Below are positions 31,618-34,866 of a stretch of DNA of 34,866 nucleotides, in pieces. The position numbers and the translations under genes were made by a program. The notes under the pieces are model-generated. The model had not been told where the DNA came from. It worked only from the letters and a program-made list of their open reading frames with translations, and made no database searches. This DNA comes from a virus. Where the stretch lies: positions 1 through 34,866 of IMG/VR virus record IMGVR_UViG_3300042987_000600. One strand, 5' to 3'. How positions within the stretch are numbered: position 1 is the stretch's first letter; each line of letters opens with the position of its first letter.

Positions 31618-31747
31618 TGCGTGAGAAGAACTCACGCTGAACTTGGTCAGCGTTCTTGCATAACTGATACATCTCCTGCTCACCTTTGCGTTTGCCAATA
31701 CGATAAGCGACATACGCAGTGATGGCTATGTATACAATCGTCCACAT
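31604..31747 (-). CDS. Small single-span membrane protein, 47 aa
   Basis: Starts MWTIVYIAITAYVAYRIGKR: one hydrophobic segment (residues 2-16) then a basic end and a polar helix. Ribosome-binding site GGAGG lies 6 bases upstream. ATG at 31747 overlaps the upstream TAA. The last gene of the - strand operon, converging on the glycosyltransferase gene, with a 14-base overlap. Function unknown. Confidence 0.65.
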   Translation of the reverse strand: MWTIVYIAITAYVAYRIGKRKGEQEMYQLCKNADQVQREFFSRISLN

Positions 31748-32064
31748 TATTTACCTCCAATCCTTTCCAAAAATTTTTCTGGTAGTTCCAAGCGACAGAC
31801 CACTGCCTTACCTCCCCCATCAGGGGAGGCAAGGTGTGATGCAAACTTCTGTGCTTGGAGTTTAGTATTGAAGTCACCCCACGCTTGGACTGGAGCCCAT
31901 TGCGCTAGTTGTCCTACGAGAATATAGGAATCACGTTTATCTCTGGACTCATCCAGAGCCTCGATGATTTCTACTGCAAGTTCCGTAGCACTTTCGGAGT
32001 TAGTGTTATCTGGGTCAAGTAAGTTGGCTACCAACTTGATTTCAGTCGGACGTGGACGTGGCAT
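31747..32064 (-). CDS. Hypothetical protein, 105 aa
   Basis: Start chosen at 32064 (MPRPRPTEIKLVANLL), 5 bases after AAGGGA; an ATG at 32082 is an alternative. The product is a helical, acidic domain (TELAVEIIEALDESRDKRDS) followed by a Gln/Trp-rich middle. It resembles small hypothetical proteins of actinophages that start with RPT-rich sequence. Function unknown. Confidence 0.55.
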   Translation of the reverse strand: MPRPRPTEIKLVANLLDPDNTNSESATELAVEIIEALDESRDKRDSYILVGQLAQWAPVQAWGDFNTKLQAQKFASHLASPDGGGKAVVCRLELPEKFLERIGGK

Positions 32065-32195
32065 CAGTATCCCTTCATACATTGCACGTAGGTCTGGTGT
32101 TCAGCCAGTGCCTCACGTGCTTCGTTTTCGGTGCGTCTTTCTATTTCTGCATTGCAATAAGAGCAGATAAGGATGACGCTAGTCAGATGTATCAT
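32064..32195 (-). CDS. Small Cys/His protein, 43 aa
   Basis: ATG at 32195 overlaps the upstream TGA, and its TGA at 32066-32064 overlaps the next ATG by one base (TGATG). A CSYC pair (Cys11, Cys14) and His33/Cys38 could form a C2HC zinc finger. Charged helix between them (EIERRTENEAREALAEH). Real by coupling; function unknown. Confidence 0.55.
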   Translation of the reverse strand: MIHLTSVILICSYCNAEIERRTENEAREALAEHQTYVQCMKGY

Positions 32196-32422
32196 GCCTC
32201 TTTCCTTTCCTTGTGTTCCTTGTAGTAAAGCTCGCATACATCACCATCGATTATGTGATAATGCATGTGAGCACCAGACATGAAGAGGACTTCGTCCTCG
32301 TCATCGCCTAGTCCATAGGTATCGTGATACCCACAATACCAAGTCCAGCCCCCGACTGGAACAATCTTTAGTCGGGAGGCTTTGACTTGCAACGTGTCTT
32401 TATTCTTTAGTTTGCCCATCAT
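32192..32422 (-). CDS. Hypothetical protein, 76 aa
   Basis: Two ATGs, 32422 and 32419, follow a GAGGAGA ribosome-binding site; either may be used. The product has an aromatic, His-rich centre (WTWYCGYHDTYGLGDDED, then MHYHIIDGDVCELYY) and a basic C-terminus. Two Cys and many His residues could coordinate a metal. Function unknown. Confidence 0.55.
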   Translation of the reverse strand: MMGKLKNKDTLQVKASRLKIVPVGGWTWYCGYHDTYGLGDDEDEVLFMSGAHMHYHIIDGDVCELYYKEHKERKEA

Positions 32423-32627
32423 TCTCCTCTGGAGTGTAGATGATTACGTCAGTAACCATAGCCTCCACCTCGTCATGCAATGGTTGCTCGACAAGAGCAG
32501 GCTCATTGTGTTTGGATGAATAGATGTGCAGGTAATCAAGCGCCTTGAGTATGTATTGTGCCACCCTTGGAGTGAGTGGCAGTTGGACATACGGCTGGTC
32601 TAGATATTTCTGCAATGGATTAGTCAT
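32400..32627 (-). CDS. Hypothetical protein, 75 aa
   Basis: ATG at 32627, 6 bases after AGGAAGG. Starts MTNPLQKYLDQPYVQLPLTP; a helical repeat-like first half is followed by an acidic C-terminus (EVEAMVTDVIIYTPEEND). It overlaps the next gene by 23 bases. No family recognised. Confidence 0.55.
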   Translation of the reverse strand: MTNPLQKYLDQPYVQLPLTPRVAQYILKALDYLHIYSSKHNEPALVEQPLHDEVEAMVTDVIIYTPEENDGQTKE

Positions 32628-32628
32628 G

Positions 32629-33597
32629 TTACCTTCCTATTAGTTGGACTACATCAAGAGCTTTGCTCTTGAGTTTGTCATACTTGCCTGAGATGACTCG
32701 CTCTGCACGAGTAATCTCTGACCTGTGTGAGTTCCAATCAAGATACTCAACGATTGCTTGGAACGCACCGAACTTAGTTCCTCGGATGTTCTCTTGTGTA
32801 GTTGAGTTAGCGTAGATGTTGAACGCAGTTTGACGTGAGTCCATCACCCTGTTGTATGTTCGGCGCTCACCAGTGGTGAGTTTGTTATACGGAGTTTGTT
32901 CAATGGTAGATGGTAGCGTCCACATTCTGCGGAAGATTCCTTCTACTTGGTAGTCATTGACTGGTTCGTTGAGTAACTTGTCAGCGATTGTTTCGTATGA
33001 CTCGATGCCAGTGTAGATTACATCTAACATCTTACGCATCTGCTCTACCTGCAGTTTGGCATTGGTCGTGTGGTGCAAGGAATACTTGCAGTCCTTACGG
33101 AAGATGCCACTGATTTGGTTGGAGCAGAAGAGTCGGTTGACTACTGGCGTTACACCTAGTGAGCATGAACCATCGTGTGATGTTCGAGCTAGTAGGTATG
33201 CAGCGTGTGGGTCGTTAGCAATCTTGACCTCTCTCGGTAACTCCAAGAGCATCCAGACTTGAGCACCGCCACGCAGTTCACCTGCGTTGGCATATCGTGC
33301 CTCACCTGAATCAACTAGTGCATCCAGTGCGGAGAACATCTCTCCATTCTGGAACACCTTGTATCGTGTGCCGACAGTGCCGAGCGCTGTCTGCCCACCA
33401 TCCTTATCAGTGCGGACAGTGGCGAATCTGTCTGGCACTTTGAGTCTACTGACTCCATCATCACTGACTGCTAGTGCTTCTAGTTCAGCCAGTGATACGT
33501 GCCAGTCAAGACCAGCCTGTTGTGCTGCATCCTGTGCGGATGTAGCGGTTACTGCGGAGCCAGCAATATTTGCTGACATTCTGCGTGTTGTTGTCAT
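32629..33597 (-). CDS. DUF932-family phage/plasmid protein, 322 aa
   Basis: The segment LGTVGTRYKVFQNGEMFSAL, then GELRGGAQVWMLLELP and LLARTSHDGSCSLGVTPV with VNRLFCSNQI is the DUF932 pattern (also known as phage/plasmid-like TIGR03299). Its function is not established; members are common on plasmids and large phages and may bind DNA. I start at ATG 33597, 5 bases from AAGGAAA; a GTG at 33645 that overlaps the upstream stop (GTGA) would add 16 residues and lacks a ribosome-binding site. Confidence 0.75.
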   Translation of the reverse strand: MTTTRRMSANIAGSAVTATSAQDAAQQAGLDWHVSLAELEALAVSDDGVSRLKVPDRFATVRTDKDGGQTALGTVGTRYKVFQNGEMFSALDALVDSGEARYANAGELRGGAQVWMLLELPREVKIANDPHAAYLLARTSHDGSCSLGVTPVVNRLFCSNQISGIFRKDCKYSLHHTTNAKLQVEQMRKMLDVIYTGIESYETIADKLLNEPVNDYQVEGIFRRMWTLPSTIEQTPYNKLTTGERRTYNRVMDSRQTAFNIYANSTTQENIRGTKFGAFQAIVEYLDWNSHRSEITRAERVISGKYDKLKSKALDVVQLIGR

Positions 33598-33641
33598 GTG
33601 TTTCCTTTCGCTAGTTGGTTGGTTGTATGGGGAAGAGTATC

Positions 33642-33890
33642 TCACACACGTTTGTCGAAGTCAACAACCGCCTGTGAGAGTTGGTCATGGTAATGACCCA
33701 TGCTGGTGCGGAGCTCGCCTGTTTCAGACCAGAACGCCCACCATGTTACGAACGGATGATGGGGAGATTCATCTGCCCATAGGCAGAGGACAATCCAGCC
33801 ATCGCCGATAGTTTTCTTGATATCGAGGATGATTGCACCATTGGCGCAACGTTCACCTCGCTTGGGTGTGCTCTTGATTTCGGTTGTCAT
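33642..33890 (-). CDS. Hypothetical protein, 82 aa
   Basis: ATG at 33890 overlaps the upstream TGA (ATGA), which decides the start; AGGAG lies 8 bases upstream. The core is aromatic and beta-rich (GWIVLCLWADESPHHPFVTW) with an N-terminal basic segment. Probably a small globular protein; no family recognised. Confidence 0.55.
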   Translation of the reverse strand: MTTEIKSTPKRGERCANGAIILDIKKTIGDGWIVLCLWADESPHHPFVTWWAFWSETGELRTSMGHYHDQLSQAVVDFDKRV

Positions 33891-34075
33891 GCTATCCACT
33901 CCTTCTCTGGGATGTTGAGATACTCACGCATTGCTTCGTCAGTGCCACATGCTGAACAGATTGCTGTCTTGTTATCCTTGCGTGATAGCGCTGGCATTGC
34001 CATGTTGCACCAGTTGGTGCAGCGTGGGCATTGCGCTAGTCTGAACAGGTCAGTCGTCATGCTACGTGTTGTCAT
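33887..34075 (-). CDS. Small zinc-ribbon protein, 62 aa
   Basis: I choose ATG at 34075, which overlaps the upstream TGA; another in-frame ATG is at 34060. Cys16, Cys19 and Cys23 (CPRCTNWC) with ICSAC (Cys40, Cys43) form a plausible zinc ribbon. The C-terminal helix is acidic (AMREYLNIPEKEW). Probably a DNA- or protein-binding factor. Confidence 0.6.
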   Translation of the reverse strand: MTTRSMTTDLFRLAQCPRCTNWCNMAMPALSRKDNKTAICSACGTDEAMREYLNIPEKEWIA

Positions 34076-34314
34076 GCTACGTCCTCCTCTTCTTCTTCTT
34101 CGATATCTGGGCAACCATCAGATGGGCAGTTGTCTACCTCTTCGGTTACCTCGTTGGTTTCTTTTGCCTTCGTGCTAACTACGCCGTAATACTGAATCTG
34201 AGCGCCAGCATCTGCGCTCCAATTCGAGTAAGCGTAATCCTCTGCTTCTTCTCGTGAGTCAGCGTGAACTTCTCCGCTGAACTCGACTATAACTGTTACA
34301 TCATAGTGTGCCAT
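34072..34314 (-). CDS. Acidic hypothetical protein, 80 aa
   Basis: ATG at 34314 with AAGGAG upstream. Residues 1-30 read MAHYDVTVIVEFSGEVHADS, a small beta-strand plus helix pattern (EEAEDYAYSNW) common in short phage proteins, followed by an extremely acidic tail with two Cys (CPSDGCPDIEEEEEED). Acidic tails of this kind occur in DNA mimics and inhibitors, but nothing more shows that role. Stop overlaps the next ATG. Confidence 0.55.
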   Translation of the reverse strand: MAHYDVTVIVEFSGEVHADSREEAEDYAYSNWSADAGAQIQYYGVVSTKAKETNEVTEEVDNCPSDGCPDIEEEEEEDVA

Positions 34315-34356
34315 TGTGTTGCTCCTTTCGGTTAGGGTTTTGCCATCTATATATAA

Positions 34357-34376
34357 AGCACATCTAAAGATGTGCT
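34357..34376 (-). terminator. Hairpin between - strand genes, weak terminator or operator
   Basis: AGCACATCT and AGATGTGCT face each other over 34357-34376, an almost perfect 20-base palindrome. On the - strand it is followed by TTATATATAG, which is AU-rich but not a clean T-run. It lies in the 82-base gap between the genes ending at 34397 and starting at 34314, so it could end the upstream transcript, slow polymerase, or bind a dimeric repressor. Confidence 0.4.
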
Positions 34377-34396
34377 ATCAAGAATCACGTGTGTGA

Positions 34397-34717
34397 TTAG
34401 TCGTTGCTCTCGTCAATCTCGACGATGTCTTTGACGAGTTGGTTTTTCTTGAGGTAGTCAAGCACTAGTTCATCGACTATTTCGTAGTCAATGCCGTAGT
34501 AATGGTCGCCCATATCTACGAACCAGTTGTCCTTGACCATGCGGTCGAATGCTTCCTCACGTGTGGATGTCCATTCGATTTCCCAGTTCTCTGGTCGGTC
34601 GTAGTATGCGGTTAGTGATTGCCAGATGGCAAGGTCGCTCATGCCACTGCGGTTATACTGGCTTGTGTAGTTATACAGCGTGGTTTCTACTTGCGCTATC
34701 AAGAATGATGCTTCCAT
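34397..34717 (-). CDS. Acidic hypothetical protein, 106 aa
   Basis: ATG at 34717 with AAGGAGGAAAC upstream, the best ribosome-binding site on this strand. The product is helical and acidic, rich in Trp and Tyr (LTAYYDRPENWEIEWTST, DMGDHYYGIDYEIVDEL). Stop at 34397. Unknown function; the gene starts 9 bases after the stop of the next gene to the right, so both belong to one operon. Confidence 0.6.
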   Translation of the reverse strand: MEASFLIAQVETTLYNYTSQYNRSGMSDLAIWQSLTAYYDRPENWEIEWTSTREEAFDRMVKDNWFVDMGDHYYGIDYEIVDELVLDYLKKNQLVKDIVEIDESND

Positions 34718-34726
34718 GTTTCCTCC

Positions 34727-34866
34727 TTATCGTTTGCTGATACTGAATCGAATGTCGGACTTACCGTCTATACATAGACGGCATACCGCACAGGCTCCAC
34801 CCTTTTCGGAGATGAGTGGGATGCGCTTGAGTTGTTCGGGACATGAGGCTCCCGCTTTACCTGTCA
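34727..34866 (-). CDS. C-terminal part of a Cys-rich protein (5' end outside window)
   Basis: The frame is open from the window edge to the TAA at 34729-34727 (46 codons visible). It reads ASCPEQLKRIPLISEKGG, then ACAVCRLCIDG, and ends SDIRFSISKR. The CxxCxxC cluster plus an earlier SCP resembles the C-terminus of actinophage Gp88-type proteins, though only the end is visible. An 18-bp palindrome, CCGTCTAT-AC-ATAGACGG (34764-34781), lies inside the coding region. Confidence 0.5.
   Translation of the reverse strand, partial: TGKAGASCPEQLKRIPLISEKGGACAVCRLCIDGKSDIRFSISKR

Noticed and set aside
33287-33811. 174-codon + strand frame
   Set aside because: Antisense to the DUF932 gene, which has clear family motifs on the - strand.

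Overview
The window is a contiguous piece of a tailed-phage genome, cut inside a gene at both ends. I recognise no tRNA, rRNA, CRISPR array, insertion sequence or integrase. The host was probably an actinobacterium. A WhiB-type regulator with the family's four cysteines and GxWGG turn is present (26543-26809), the primase, holin and endolysin types fit actinophages, and one promoter looks leaderless. By eye the base composition is moderate to AT-leaning and the codons are not GC-rich, so a low-GC freshwater actinobacterium (Nanopelagicales type) is a reasonable but unproven guess. The capsid protein is of the N4-gp56 family and no tape-measure or tail-tube gene is visible, which favours a short-tailed virion.

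Layout. (1) 1-11723 (+): end of a probable portal protein, a Lys/Ala-rich protein ending in LysM, a 1657-residue putative internal virion protein, then two more LysM proteins. (2) 11724-13374: a structured leader that could form a pseudoknot, scaffold, major capsid protein, and a strong GNRA-capped hairpin. (3) 13375-15484: overlapping small genes and a head-tail adaptor. (4) 15488-19520: fibre and adhesin genes. (5) 19525-21352: holin, second membrane protein, GlcNAc-type glycosyltransferase, M15-like endolysin. (6) 21362-23546: a large tail protein, a small peptidoglycan-binding-like protein and a clear intrinsic terminator.

(7) 23813-31617 (+): replication, recombination and nucleotide module, apparently started by a leaderless promoter. 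It carries a Cas4/RecB-like nuclease in two pieces with a zinc-ribbon ORF between them, a DnaB-like ATPase, a PD-(D/E)XK nuclease, WhiB, a Holliday-junction-resolvase-like nuclease, a secreted transglycosylase-like protein, a DnaG-type primase in two pieces with a proteasome-like Ntn-hydrolase between them, a DUF1599 protein, endonuclease VII, a sigma-like factor and a second glycosyltransferase. (8) 31604-34866 (-): a convergent operon of small genes plus a DUF932 protein. It ends at a terminator lying inside the 3' end of the glycosyltransferase gene.

The most unusual points are the primase-Ntn-primase arrangement with 4-bp overlaps at both joints, the nuclease whose catalytic and Fe-S residues are divided between two ORFs, three LysM proteins around a giant protein between portal and capsid genes, and the capsid-operon leader. 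Functional names rest on motif recognition by eye. No database search or folding program was run.
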